A DNA stretch of 64,000 bases from Whitmania pigra. Taxonomy: Eukaryota; Annelida; Clitellata; Hirudinida; Haemopidae. The translations under genes were made by a program, and so were the position numbers. Positions within the stretch are counted from its first letter, which is position 1. The number at the start of each line of letters is the position of its first letter. The notes beneath the pieces are model-generated. The model had not been told where the DNA came from and did no database searches. It worked only from the letters and a program-made list of their open reading frames with translations. Positions 1 to 41,258 of this stretch are shown one piece after another. Location of the stretch: contig JAJTWR010000254.1 of NCBI GenBank assembly GCA_021613335.1, forward strand, positions 1,129,501-1,193,500, written 5' to 3'.

Positions 1-206
1 CGCCAAATGGCCAGTGCCGTGATATAGTTACTTGTTACTCCGCCTTGTAGCTCCGACAGAAATTCTCATCGGAGTTTCCCCCGTCTTCAAACGGGTCGAC
101 CCTTTGAATCTCCTTACGTTTTCGGGGTGGGCCGCATTCGGTGATCAGCCGAATGTCCCTGTCGGTTTTGCCTTTCTAGACCCAACTCCTACCTCCGGCT
201 ATGAGA
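1..206 (-). mobile_element. 3' tail fragment of the REL-type LINE
   Basis: Read on the - strand, this is the 3' untranslated end of the LINE found complete at 52621-56530. Shared blocks include the terminal GGCGGAGTAACAAG, the run around GACGGGGGAAACTCC, and the segment about a 'gttgggtc' core. Only the tail is present and the window starts inside the surrounding sequence. It differs from the other copies at scattered bases, so it is an independent, 5'-truncated insertion. Confidence 0.8.
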
Positions 207-1069
207 TAATAAAGAAATAGCATGTTGCTGTTTGTTATTTAATTATAATTTAAAAATAAGATGCAATGTAGGTTTCTCTAGTTTGGTGGTGCAGCCCGTC
301 GGTATACCCAAAGTGTATGACGCGGCCCAAGGTGCCATCTGAGTTTGACATGCCTGCCGTAGAGAAAATGGTGGTATAATTGTTTACTTTTTAAAATATG
401 TAATCTCAAAAATTGGAGTTTTTACAAAGATATCACATTTTCTGAGCCACATTCCTAAAAATTCGTAAATCACAAAATATTCATTTTTATATATATCAAG
501 GCAAACGAATCTACTAAAAAATCATTGCTCTAACATGTTTACAATAATAGTTAGTTCATTATGCATTAGGCATGTCTGATTTACGAAAAATAAACGTTTT
601 TCTAAGTCAGTTTACTTTAATAGAGCGCATCGTACATTTTTGGGAACCGCAAGAACTCATTTTTGGGATTTTTTTATTAATGAAAATAATACATCACAAA
701 ATTTAAAAAATAATTTTGGAAGCACTGTTTACAAAACATACTAAAATTTTAGAATTTTTTGTGACGTATTAGTTGAGATATCGTCAAAAGATGGGTACAT
801 CTTATATACAATGCTAGAAAAATGTTAAAACATAACTTAAGTTTAAAATATTATACAAAGCTCAAATTTGGAATAATTGCATAATATTCTTAATAAATAT
901 AACTATTATATTTTGTTTCACTTTGATCAAGAATAAATCTCAAATTCCACAAAAAAAAAACATTTTTTTGGCATAGAAATATTATTAAGACAGGCCATAC
1001 AAAAAAACTCATGAATTTCAGCATTTTTATGTAATAAATTTTTATGTACTAAATGAATTTATGTATTGT
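207..1069. other. AT-rich stretch without a gene
   Basis: Very AT-rich sequence with homopolymer runs. I see no long open frame, splice-bounded exon or recognisable transposon end. Part may be decayed non-coding sequence of the Tc1 copy that follows. Confidence 0.5.
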
Positions 1070-1660
1070 GGAGAAATTTTAATATGTTATGTATTTATAC
1101 ATTTGTGATTACCTCTTAAAATTTCATCAAGATATGTTCATGCTTCAATTTAAAAATTCCGAAAAACGTGATTTCGAGGCGTCCAATAACCATGAAATAC
1201 ACTTTTAAAAATTCAACGAAAAATGACTAAAAAATTTCATGAAAAACATGAGAAAAAATTATTGCTAAGAAGTAATGTTTTCTTTATTTTCAATAACTTT
1301 AAAACATTGATTTTATTAAAGTTTTTACAAATTTTCTGTCCAGTTCTTTCAAGGCACTCCTAATGGCGTTTACCAGGTCAGATTTGGAGTGGAACTGTTT
1401 TCCATTGTTGTAAACCAGCTTTGACACCATTCCCAGACATTTTTGTAAAGGATTTAAGTCCGGGGAACAGGCTGGCCAACTCATTACTTTCAAATCTCTG
1501 CTCTGGGAAAATATCTTTGTCAACTTGAAAGTGTGGATCGAGGCATTATGTTGCTGGAAAATAAAATTTCCTCCACAATAAGCTTCCCCAAAAGGCAAGA
1601 GATGATCTACTACAACTTTGATGTAATCCACCAAAGACTGTCTCCCATACATTAAAATAT
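1070..1660 (-). pseudogene. Tc1/mariner transposase fragment with 3' flank
   Basis: On the - strand, 1652-1299 encodes the C-terminal half of a Tc1-type transposase. It matches the better copy at 24161-25156 nearly residue for residue, including the PACSPDLNP stretch before the last catalytic acid. The catalytic region is damaged: QQDNAP has become QQHNAS and the PIENVWG motif has become PLQKCLG. The non-coding flank at 1070-1260 also matches the 3' flank of the 24-kb copy. The N-terminal half and a clear terminal inverted repeat are missing, so this is a dead fragment. Confidence 0.85.
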
Positions 1661-1708
1661 TTAATTGAAGCGGTTTCTAATATATGGAGCAATTAAATTT
1701 AAAAGTCG

Positions 1709-2171
1709 TCAAAAACAATCTTCCGTTGGCTGAGCGGTCGATGCTCGAAGATGCTGTGATATGTAGATAGAAGTGCTCTTGATTGAAATATCGACGTCGT
1801 TAGGAAAATGGCTGATAAACGTAACCCGTATTCTTCTGCCTACAAGCTTCAAGTCGTTTCTAGGGCAAATGTCAGTGACAACAGAGCAGCTACTGGCAAT
1901 CGGTGCAGCCCAGTTATTGTAGTCAATCTTCTTCAGATCTCCTTGTAGCACCAGACGTTCCAGCTCTGCATTCACTGCTTCTTCCCGAGCAAATGGAATC
2001 TTCCTCTGTATGCAGAGGATTGGACGTTTTATACCATGCTTGACCAACAGCTGTGCCTTTGTCTTGCATTTTCCAAACTCCTCTCTGAAAACATCTGAAG
2101 ACTCTCAAGTCAAAGCTTTGGCAATCTCCTTTCTTCGTCTGGCTTCTGCTCAATCTTGCCGCAGATGGCAC
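1709..2171 (-). pseudogene. Ty3/gypsy reverse transcriptase fragment
   Basis: Two overlapping - strand frames carry the start of a Ty3/gypsy reverse transcriptase. The clearest part reads PFAREEAVNAELERLVLQGD followed by NNWAAPI, the family's N-terminal pattern of a paired-acid helix and then a W-A-[ST]-P-I strand. The frame breaks on both sides and no catalytic YxDD box is present. It lies directly beside the Tc1 fragment on the same strand. Confidence 0.65.
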
Positions 2172-2212
2172 TGAAGGCTTCTGAAGAGATGAAAAATAGT
2201 AGCGGCCATTTT

Positions 2213-2302
2213 TTCAAATTTTAATTTTTACGTACTCCTTCAAAATGCTGCTTCTTGCCTTGCACTTTCCGCCCCTACCGCCCCTCCCTTGGTACGCCAC
2301 TG
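2213..2302. repeat. hAT-like terminal fragment ending TACGCCACTG
   Basis: The stretch runs from ACGTACTCC to CCCTTGGTACGCCACTG. The same arrangement recurs at 63535-63592. Its reverse complement begins CAGTGGCGTACCAAGGGAGG, a common style of hAT terminal inverted repeat. Only one end is present. Confidence 0.5.
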
Positions 2303-8877
<6,575 letters not shown>

Positions 8878-10330
8878 ACATTTTTGAAGTGATTTAGTGC
8901 CACATCTTTGATCTGAGAAAAATAATGAATTTGTTTGCCTAAATGCAAATTTTATTGGTTTATTTAGAACAAACTTTATGTATTATTTATTTGTTTTACA
9001 GTGATCTTTCCTTCTTTTGTGAACATTCATCTAAGCTATGCTAGTGCTATTCTGTGTCCAAGATGTTTTTTTCTGACTACCTAGAGTCTTTGTTCTTTAG
9101 ACTTTGTTAAAGTCAAATTGGAGTGATTGTTATGCACCTTGGGCACATATTTAGTGGCTTTGTACTTATTTAAGTTGATATTGCATTCTCATTGATTGTT
9201 CTGGGTGAGGTTATTCGTCTGGATGTTATTAGTAATTAGCTCCCTAATTGCAAATGTTTGGGGATGTCTGAAAGTTTGTTGATATTAATTACTTTTTAGT
9301 CATTGTATATAATACTTGATGTCTTCAAAATGATTGTAATAATTAATTGTTAATTTTGGAGTTCTGCTTCGAAATATGCCACCATTATCAAATTTAGAAT
9401 AATTAATTTTAACCAGCTTGATTTCATGATGATTATGGATCACTTTAAGGGTTTGGTTTTTTATAAAGGCAATCTTACATTCAATGTTTCAAATAATAAC
9501 CATATTTTTTTGTCTGGCAGAACATTTATCTTCAAATATTAATGATTCATTTGTAATAAGTTTGAAACAATAAAATTCTAAATGAAACAGTCAAATATTG
9601 CTAGCTATTCTAAGTTGGGCTCCACTCCACTTTTGAAACCTTGTTTACAGACTTCTTTCCACCAGTGCTGTTCAAATAAGTAAAATTAGTCCACAAAAGA
9701 AAATATATTATTATAATTGATCAAATAAATATTATTAAATGAATACATGGGAAAAAGTGGGCAAGGTTAGACCTCTGGGAATGGGGGAATGGTAGCAAGT
9801 TCAAAAACGCCTTGTGGTAATCCACAAAGATGGATAAAAATCGGAAAATTTTGGCCGACATTTTACGGGTGCCCCTGTAAACGGTGCTTGAATGATAGGG
9901 ACGAACTTTAGTTGGAGAATGGAGGTAGATGGAAACCTAAAGTTTGTACAAAGCATTCATCTGACTGAGGCCTGCTTAAATTTCAAGATTTTGTTCCAGA
10001 ATCCAGAATTACATCTGTAAACTTAGTCTTAATTGAGTATTTCTGGCGAATTCGATTTGTCAAGCTAATAATGGATTTTGTTACAGTTTCAACAATGGTC
10101 ATAGCAACTTCAAAATTAAAAGTTTTATTATATTGGAAAAACGTTTTTCGTGATTATTTCAAATCAAAAGCTGCAATGGTTCCCTAAATTCTCCTTGGTA
10201 AAAACCATATTTTGTACTAGTGATCTGTTTTGTTTGGTAATAAAATAAAGCGGTTCTTAATACAGTTTCACTAGCATTGAAATTATTTAGTCGGGAAGAA
10301 TTGTTTTAGTGGCTCTTTAGTTAGCTTTTC
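8878..10330. other. Smad 3' region and flank
   Basis: Holds the 3' untranslated region. An AATAAA signal at 9569-9574 is the best candidate polyadenylation site. Beyond about 9600 is AT-rich flank with no gene seen. Confidence 0.5.
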
Positions 10331-10377
10331 AAACTCCTCTGAGGATCCCTGTCGGAGCTCCAAGGCGGAGTAACAAG
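10331..10377 (+). repeat. Isolated 3' terminus of the REL-type LINE
   Basis: From CTCCTCTGAGGATCCCTGTC to GGCGGAGTAACAAG this matches the last 45 bases of the LINE (compare 56489-56530). It lies 36 bases upstream of the 5' part of the next copy, in the same orientation, so two insertions or a broken tandem are implied. Confidence 0.75.
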
Positions 10378-10412
10378 AAATCCCGGCATTGGCGATTTGA
10401 TGTTAATCAAAA

Positions 10413-12328
10413 ATATATGCCCCCATGGTCCCAGCCGAGAGGAGGGGGATAATGACGGATCATCAACGGACTCAAGGATTACCGACTTTGATTCAAACGG
10501 ACTTTCGATTCTGAATAACGCCCCGGACAATGGAGTGCCAATTAGAAGATTTACGTGTGAAAGAGTTTTCGCAAACGAGAGGGGGTTCAAAGTCCATCAA
10601 ACAAATTCAAATTGCGGGTATGAGGCATTGAGACAGCGTACTATCGCAAAGTTTCAGATAGGTAAAACACCGGACCGGAGTCACACCACAGCTCCGAGTG
10701 TGTCCGAGTCTCTCGCTAAGGACATACCCTCCAATAGGGTTCCCTCGAGAAAACGACAAGAAAGGCTGGTCAGGATTTGATGAGGAACTTAAGCAAAGAC
10801 TCAAGAAAAGCCCGAAGGATGGATCAGTAAAATCCTTCATTGACTTCATTTACAGCATGGGCATCGAGAAATTTGTGGTCGTACCTGACAGACCGCCATG
10901 AAGATGGATGAAACCAGTTGCCAAAATGGTCCCAGGCAAGCTCATCAGTCAGGGTCGCTATGATTAATCAGGAAAAGAGGCGAAAAGTGGAAAAGGCCAA
11001 GTCACGAGGGCGGTTCAGCAGTCACAGAAGGGTAAGTAGACAACGTGGGAAGACGTGATGCAACAATCCCTTATCTGGAGCGATATGTGGAAGATGTCTA
11101 TTCTCCAGGGACAATCTACAAAAGTGGGGTTTGGTGGAAGACAGCGAATGCCGGATCTGTGACGGGACCGAGACACTGCATCACGTGCTCAGCAATTGCA
11201 CGTATGCCCTTGCCAACGGTCGGTACAAATGGCGACATAACCAGGTCCTTCGAGAAATGTGTGAAGCCGCAAAAGCAGCAGTCTCCAAAGCATACTCGCG
11301 CAAGATCGCAAAGCAGCGAAAGATTGGTTTCTTGCGAGAGGGCTTCGCACATCTCTGCGAAAAGAGATGTCAAACTCCCAGTCGAGACATTCTTGCAGAG
11401 GCAAACGACTGAACCGTTGCAGCCGACCTGGAAGGTATGAGGCACTACCCCCAGGTGCTGGTAGAAAGTGGCGAGAGGTCAGGTTTAGTGATCCTATCGT
11501 CGTCGACGGATGCCATCATTCTGAAGGAGCTGACGGTATCATGGGAGGACAGGCTACAATACGGCAAAGCGGATAAGTATGCAGGTCTGTCGACCTGGAA
11601 GCGAAAAAATACCGGCCAGACCTTTTAACCATCGAGGTTGGCGCAAGGGGCATAGTTAGCAGATCGACTTACGCTTTCCTCACTAAGATTGGATTATCAA
11701 GCCGAGAGAGAACAAAAACTATGACAAGAAGCAGAAGCGGCTTCATTCTGGATCTGGCACATGAGGAGCCAGAAGAGGCTACTTCAGGAAAGCCGTCGGT
11801 GTGAATGATCTACCGAACGACGGGGCCAAATCATTGGCCGAGAGACGCGATGTTGTCGGGAGAAATGGGCATCTGCAGATTCGAAAATCACTATGAACTG
11901 TGGACCAAACCGCAGTCGCGAAAATGCTAAAAAAATTATAAGGCCCAGTTTGCATATATTAAGTACACGGTGTATTACGGAGAAGCTACTGAGAGCTTTC
12001 ATGACCTCTGCAGGCAAACTGGCCAGTGAGAGCTTCGCATAGTCGAAGTTTGCAGGTAAAAAGCAGGTAGCATGCGACATGAAGCCATTGAGAGCTTTCA
12101 CAGTCGCTCTAGTCCAGGCAGCAGTGACCGGCATAACAAGGCCAACGAGTGCCCCTCATAGTCGGCAGTAAGAGTTGGGTCCAGAAAGACAAAACCAACA
12201 GGGACATCCGGCTTATCACCGGATGCGGACCGCCCCCCCCCCGTAAACCTAAGGCGATTCAAAGGGTCGAAATGTTTAAAGACGGGGGAAACTCCTCGGG
12301 GGATCCCTGTCTAAGGCGGAGTAACAAG
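10413..12328 (+). mobile_element. Internally deleted REL-type LINE copy
   Basis: Starts at the same point as the 52621 copy (ATATATGCCCCCATGG) and ends in GGCGGAGTAACAAG. The 10397-10780 frame has a damaged N-terminal zinc finger (TCERVFANERGFKVHQ, with the first Cys pair reduced). The next block (10698-10901) matches the start of the main frame. At about 10905 the sequence jumps to the part equivalent to 54975, so nearly the whole reverse transcriptase palm is missing. The CCHC knuckle ([17 protein letters not shown]) and linker to the endonuclease remain in one frame, 11131-11412. That frame holds 19 bases that the longer copy lacks. Non-autonomous and non-coding today. Confidence 0.85.
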
Positions 12329-12718
12329 AAAAAAAACAATAGGACATCTGCCCCGTGAGCTTCTGATTGTTTATGATCATATTTTTATGGTGAAATTAGA
12401 TTTGCATTTCCAATTTGGACAGACAGTTTTATTAATCCACTCCTTTGATCTATTTAAATCAAAAAGGTATTTTTGATTTCGATGTTGTTCGTATGTCCAA
12501 CAAGATGGATAATTTGTCAGTTGCAAATTGTATTTGAATCTAGAGAACTTTGAAATACCTATCCTGCATTGCTATGGTTTTTACCGATATCGATATTTTA
12601 TTATTGTTTTCTCTATAAGATGACTTATAAAATTAAAATCATTACTTAACAAATAACTCAGTACCCATGAAATCATACTTGATTAATTTTAATGCAAACT
12701 TAAAAACTTTGACTGAAA
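12329..12718. other. Gap between LINE copy and CARP end
   Basis: AT-rich sequence with no exon or transposon end recognised. It may include the CARP 3' untranslated region. Confidence 0.4.
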
Positions 12719-34890
<22,172 letters not shown>

Positions 34891-36908
34891 AAAATTCAAA
34901 GCGCATCAAAATGCAACGTTGAGCTTCTTATGGATTAGGATTCAACATAAGGCTACGTCGAAGCGAGTCCAATTTATACGTCCCTGATAGAGAAACGCCG
35001 TTAACTAACTTTGCGAAATTTCATATCATTTTAAGAAAATCGTTACTAAGTAGAGTTTATAATGAAGTTTTTCTGTAACTAATTAGGGGAAACATTGCTC
35101 TTGGATTAAAGAAATAATTGCTGTTAAGCCTACGGCTTAAGTCGATCTAACTGCACAAAAGCAGTTTTTATACTGTCTGATTTTTTTTTTTAGTCAAATG
35201 CTCATTTTTAAGTATATTTGCAATTGAAAAATTGTTAAATTAATATGCCGTCTAAAGAACTTTTAACAAATTTATTAGGGCATTCCAAGTAATATTTTAA
35301 ACGAATTCACGTTTGAGATTGAATTTCAGATTTGTGTTAAATATATTTTTCGTGTTTCCGAATAATGACGTCACGCGCAACAATAATTAAGGACTATAAT
35401 CATCGATTTAATTCTTTGGCGAACCCGTCCATTTAAGAGGCACAATGGCTCTACGTGACCGCGTGAGTAGTTCATAAGACAAATTCCACCGAAGTTTTAA
35501 GACAGTTTTAGAATTTTAAATGCACAACATAACTGATATTCGTTCATTTGCGAAAAATTAAACGTAATGTACGCTTAGATTACGATACGTACTAGCACGG
35601 ATACATGGGTGATCTCATATCTCGTTATTCATAATGGTCAATGCAGCATCATCGAAAGGGCATTTGAGCGTGACTACGTGCACTCAATCGTTATTTTTCC
35701 ATACAAAGGAGCATAATTCTTGACATGAGAAACTCGTATTCATTGCAGTTTTGTACTTTTGAAGCAAAATTTATAATTTTGATAACTGATAATTTTAATA
35801 TTAGGAAAATGCCAATTTTTGAATCATATAATTATTTGCCTTGAGACATGATATATCATTGTTACGTTGAGTGATTATGCCACTCGAATGACATCCTCGT
35901 TAGCATGAGTCAAAAAAGTTTTATCATTCTAATGATTTTTCTCTAAGTTTCTTCTTGGGCAAGAAGGCTGAACCCTGGACTTCCACAGTAAATGGCAGGG
36001 TTCTGATCCATATGCGTTCGCAGCCACACAATGAAGAAAAACTCTTGACTCGGGATAGATTCCCAAATCATCAGTTTATTTAACTACTATACGATCTGGA
36101 ACGGCTTAATTTATGGAATATCTCATATCCTACTGATATTTTTAATTATTCTCTACATTTTAATTACCAACAAAGGAAATGAAATTCAATTATCAATTTA
36201 GTCATCAAATATCGGTAGGACCGCTCATGTTAACGATTGATCTTCCGATTAATCAGTTATTTCATTATGATCAAATTCTTTGATTATTTATTGAAATAGT
36301 GCCGATATTTAGTTGCGCATGAAATTTTATTTTGATAGTGTACAAAAATTGCCTATTCAATATCAAAGGTTGTAAAACGTTTAAAGTGGGGAGGGAAGGG
36401 GGTTTCTTCAAAAGTTGACTAATGCGGGCAGGGGAAGGGCTAATTACTTTTGCTGAATCCGCACTAAAAAAATAAGTAATTTTAAATTTTGCAAATTTTT
36501 TTAACAATTTTACTTCCATTATTTTAATATTCTTTTACTTACATTATCAAAAAATGCAAAGACTATGGAACGAGCTCAAAAAAGAAGCCTCAAATTAAGG
36601 CATACATTTTGTCGCAGTTATTAATAGAATTAAATCAATCATCAACAACCAAGAAAATGTATTAAAAGGCTCCATATTTTGCAGATCGGATACAATTAGA
36701 TTGTTCCTTAGTACAACAAAATTGGTTATTCATTAAAATAAATTTATAAAAAATATTTTTTTTACAAAGGGAGGGCGGGTTTACACAGAAAACGGATATT
36801 TGCGGAGAGGAGGTTAAAGATCGGCAAATTTTTGCGGACGTCCTTTATGGACGACCCCTAAGCTGATTGGCGCAGCACAGTTGGGTATGTCATGGAACTA
36901 GTCCGTAA
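34891..36908. other. Intergenic region upstream of CARP
   Basis: Should hold the CARP promoter. A TATAAATT lies at about 34971-34978 on the CARP strand. At 35444 a + strand ATG with six codons runs into CGC-GTGAGTAG, a good splice donor, so a divergent first exon is conceivable but unproven. The rest is AT-rich. Confidence 0.35.
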
Positions 36909-37851
36909 TAGAGATGTAAAAAAATGTTTTTGTACGAGTTTTTTTAATGTGTTTTTATGGGATTTTTATGGGTTTTTTAAGTTTGTTGAAAAATGATAGT
37001 TTATGATTAGATAAACAGATTTATTGCAACATAAGTAAAAAATACAACACAAAACTACAACAACAGTGCTAAGTTAAATCAAGTTCTCAGTCCATTTCAT
37101 CAAATTCACTGCCTTCGTCCTTCTCAGATTCTTCGTCAGAGTTGTGATTACCTTTTGTAGATGTAAGCTTTTTTTTAAGTTGTAAATAAAACCAGTTTCC
37201 AGCCCTGCTTGTGGTGAGTCGGTTCCGTTTATCATTTTTGATAAATGAATATGCACTGAAACTTCTTTCGATTGCAGCGGTTATTGCAGACAATGACAAA
37301 ATCTTAGAAGCTACTTTAGCAAGAGCAGTGGCGCAACTAGGGGGGGGCTTGCGCCCCCCAGGCCTAATAGGAGAGACCCTGCAATTTTTCCAAATCCGAT
37401 GAGTTTTTTTGGAGGGGGTAAGGGGATTTAACTGGTTTGAAACTTTGAGACAGGAGATAGTCAAACTCATTAATAAATTATTAAAGATACAAAATAAGAC
37501 TGCAGTCAGAAGATAGTTAAACTCATAATAATAATCTGTTCTATCTTTAATTCTTTATTAATTATTATTGGTAGTTTTGATTTGAACAGTTTCAAAAATT
37601 GTTCGACTGCGTCGGGCTTTCGTCCCTTTTCTAAACTAATAGGAGAGACTCTGCAATTTTTCCAAATCCGATGAGTTTTTTTTTTTGTGGGGGGGGGGGG
37701 GGAAGGGGATTTAACTGGTTTGAAACAGAAGATAGTCAAACTCATTAATAAATTATTAAAGATACAAAATAAGACTGCAGACAGAAGATAGTTAAACTCA
37801 TAATAATAATCTGACGCCTCTGACGCTATGCACATGGCGCTTTATAAATTA

Positions 37852-37885
<34 letters not shown>

Positions 37886-38524
37886 TATTATTATTATTAT
37901 CTGTTCTATCTTTAGGGCTTTCGTCCCTTTTCTAAACTTGAGCCCCCCCAGCATTTTTCGCTGGTTGCGCCACTGAGCAAGAGGCCGTGATGGGCATATA
38001 ACTTTTCACCAGGGTATTGGTAGAACTTGCAGAGATGACTGCCAAACAAACTGCTTTGCCCACAACCCACAATTGGATCGATAATTTGCTAAATCAGCCA
38101 TAACGTCCAACTCACAAATACCATCAGTGTGTTTTGCTAAATTACTTACAAGCTCACATGCATCAATTACGTCTTCCTCATCGATTTGCTGTTGATCAAT
38201 GCTGCGAGTATCTAGCAAGTTAGCTGCTTTATGTATCGTTTTCAAGCAGAACTTGTTTCTCTCTCGTAGAACATCTTTTATGAATGAATTGGAGAGTGTG
38301 TTTGAAAATGGGTGGTAAGCTCATTAAATAATTTTGTGACAAAATCCATTTGTGGGCTGTCCGCTTCAAGAAATGCAATCCCATCGGCAATTGGTTTCAG
38401 CAACATCAAAACTTCATTTTTAAAGTTATAAATATTTTTTTATGTTTTTTGTTGTTGAAATATTTCAAAAAGAACAGAACATTTTGCAATAAAACAATTG
38501 AAATATTTCACGCTCACATATCTA
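36909..38524 (-). mobile_element. hAT transposon with target-site duplication GTCCGTAA
   Basis: Ends TAGAGATGTaaa on the left and TAGATATGTgag on the right (reversed), flanked by GTCCGTAA at 36901-36908 and 38525-38532. The - strand transposase remnant includes LDVMADLANYRSNCGLWAKQ and, after an interruption, the dimerisation end KILSLSAITAAIERSFSAYS and NRLTTSRAG. Several stops and the lack of the N-terminal half show it is dead. A second hAT-like element (37326-37975) is inserted in the transposase. Confidence 0.9.
37326..37975. mobile_element. Non-autonomous hAT-like element nested in a hAT
   Basis: Ends CAGTGGCGCAAC and GTTGCGCCACTG, flanked by AGCAAGAG on both sides (37318-37325 and 37976-37983). 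No coding capacity. It contains two direct copies of a block of about 175 bp (roughly 37366-37540 and 37637-37812) plus an (ATT)n run at 37853-37901. Homopolymer G runs sit just inside the left end. Confidence 0.95.
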
Positions 38525-39099
38525 GTCCGTAATCGGCTGTTTGTTAGTCCGGTGGGAGAAAATTTAGAGATGTACGTCGGTGCTGTCTCCGTGTTCATTC
38601 ACAACCGTTCTGCACTACTGTTGCATAATAACACATTAGATCGACAGAAAAAGCCGGCCCTATACATTTTTAGGGTCCTATGCAGAATTATTTGTGAGCC
38701 ATGTCTTCTGTGAATAGTTGAGTACACCCTAGGGTGCCACTCAAATATATGAGCTAAATTTTTTTTAACGTTTTAAATTGCCCACTCTCTGAAGTTATTC
38801 CTTTTACGAGTTACTCTGCTAATTTTCATTTAAATATTGTAATATTAATTGGTCGCTCAATGAGGTTAAAATTTCAAAATTTTGAATTTTTCGTAAAATT
38901 GAGTTTTTTGTTCAAATTTGCATCAACAAACTAAAATGAATTGCTAACTAAGCCTTTTTAGCACTTTATTTATCATATATCTATGTACATTAATATTAAT
39001 ATTCTTTGATGCTATGTCATCAAAGTAATTGCCTTACCGGAACGATGACTGCAGAAGCGCAATAAAAGAGGGAAACCAGAAGAGGAACCGCTTCTTGAA

Positions 39100-39870
39100 G
39101 GCAAGGTCAGATGAAGCATTCATCAGTATGTAAGATGGCAAAGGGACGTTCACAATGGATTTTCAAAAATGCCAAGAGAGAGTGCCGGCCAAGATTCTGC
39201 GCCAGTTTCAACAAGTCCACGGGCCTGGGCACTCTCTGGAAACAGACAAAGGCATGAATGGACATTCCCAAGAAGCTTGCATTCCACCAGCATCTTCTAT
39301 TGATGGATCCCCTCTTGATAACTTTAGCAAAGCAGAAACTTTCGCAAAATCCTTTGCTTTGCCACCAGCAATGCGAGCTTGTTCCCAAATTTTGTATGAT
39401 CAAGCATCAAGCAGCAGCTAATCCTTGACTTAGACCACCCAGACAACTCTCCTCTGTCTTACCTCATAAATGCTTTGTAAGTAATGGATGCACTCAATAA
39501 ATGTGGGAACTCTATCCCAGGTCCCGATGTGCCTCAAAAGCATGGTTTCTTTATTTAACCATTCTTGGCCAATAGGTAGTCCTTCTTTGAGGCAGAAGGG
39601 CAAACCTCCTTCGGAATCCTTTTCATGCAGGCCTATCTCTTTAAACTTCACTCTTTGTAAGCTTTTTGAAAGGGTGATCGCATCAAGGCTCAGACGGTAT
39701 CTTGAGAGCTTTTGCTAAATCTAATCAATTAGAAAAGGAATAGGATGCTCAGATCAATTGGTCCGAATCTCTCAAGACATAGCTGCCTCTTTTCCGAAAA
39801 AGCAGATAATACTTTTCTTTTCTTTGTCAGTTTTCTTTGACATGGAAAAAATCTTTGACATGGTGTGGAG
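39100..39870 (+). pseudogene. Jockey/CR1-like LINE reverse transcriptase fragment
   Basis: The frame 39488-39718 contains RPISLNFTLCKLFERVIASR, reverse-transcriptase motif 2 of non-LTR elements. Before it is a weak NSIPGPDVP (motif 1), and after it, in a shifted frame, VFFDMEKIFDMVW (catalytic motif A). The sequence is cut in motif A by the hAT starting at 39871. There are several frameshifts. Confidence 0.7.
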
Positions 39871-41205
39871 CAGTGTTGTAAAAATTACCTCATTTCGATA
39901 ACTAGTTACAAGTAAAAGTAATACCTTAAAAAGCTACTTAAGTATAAGTAAGAGTATTGTCTCAAACATTTACTCAAGTAAAAGGTACAGGGTCTAAAAG
40001 TTACTTTTAAGTAAAAATTACAAGTAAATTTGATGCCGCCATTATTGTGATCATACATCATTCCGTATTATTTAAAAGGAATTGTTTCTCTTATCGTTAA
40101 AACAATTACTGGTATTAACTGCTAGTACTAATAGTCATTAAGTAATAACATTTGAACTAATGCATTCTTTTGGTGTTTTTATTATTTATTACATTACAAT
40201 CACAAATTTTTGTTAATTTTTAACTTAACTAAGTCCTCGAATAGTTTGTCACTCATTATGGTCCTTCAGCTGTTCTTTGTCATACCAGCAGAGCTGAATA
40301 AACGTTCAACAGCTGCACTAGCTGGCAGAGGAGTGTTCAACTGGATAAATAATTTCTTCAGGGTATCGCTTCCAGTAATAATGTTCATGTCATCTGATCG
40401 GTCTCGAAGATACTGCATCAGAATGTCAGTTGACCTTGTGCAATTGAAGAAACTGTCTTCAATACTGTCAGCATCAGATGAATGAGAGCTCAAAGCTCGT
40501 CCATCTTTGCTGCATTAGAAGATGCTATTTTGGCTACCAGTTTCTCATCAAGCTTGACAATCGTTGGCAACAGATATCCCATATTCCTTAACTTCTGTTG
40601 GATGCATGCGTTCCACGTGCTTCTTCAAGTTAGATGATGAAGTAGTTGAACATGTAGTTTTTGTTTCTGTTGGCAGAGTAGGCATGCATACTTCTATGAT
40701 TTTTCTTTGATTGAAATCTGAACATTTTGTTCAAATACGTCCACGGACTATCTTCACCCTTGTTCCTTTTATCTTCGCTAACGACACTAAAAATGGCTTC
40801 AAATTAATCCATACTACGATATATTAAATCTTATATTATTATATGTATATAATATTATATATTAAAAAAGCTTCGGTATGACTAATCCAGAATTTCCGAT
40901 TTAAAACAAAAACGACCGGCGATAACCACAATAACAAAAGAGCGATGATCGGGAAGGGGAAGGTTCTCGAACGAACCAAAGAATAACAATCTAGAATTTA
41001 AATTTTTTTTAAATAAATTAAACTAATTTAAAATGTTATTTATGTTACTTTGTAACGTCTTGCGCCAAAAAGGTAACAAATTAAAAGTATGACCAAAAAT
41101 AGTAATTTGTTACAAGTAAGAGTACAAAATTTTTTTTTTAATTGTTACAAGTAAAAATTACCAAAAAATGTAATTAATTACATGTAATTCGTTACTGCAC
41201 AGCAC

Positions 41206-41207
<2 letters not shown>
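39871..41207 (-). mobile_element. hAT element with CAGTG ends and transposase remnant
   Basis: Begins CAGTGTTGTAAAAATTAC and ends with the inverse form ACAGCACTG. Both sides are full of TTACAAGTAAAAATTAC repeats. The - strand frame 40493-40266 has the hAT dimerisation motif, IQLNTPLPASAAVERLFSSA followed by G, and further - strand remnants run to about 40780. No target-site duplication is visible; the right flank is a (TTA)n tract that may have erased it. Confidence 0.75.

Positions 41208-41258
<51 letters not shown>

Noticed and set aside
11045..11445. Several overlapping frames on both strands as genes
   Set aside because: Shadows of the degenerate LINE copy in other frames.
37360..37835. 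Open frames within the nested hAT-like element
   Set aside because: They follow its internal duplication and G-runs; no protein similarity.
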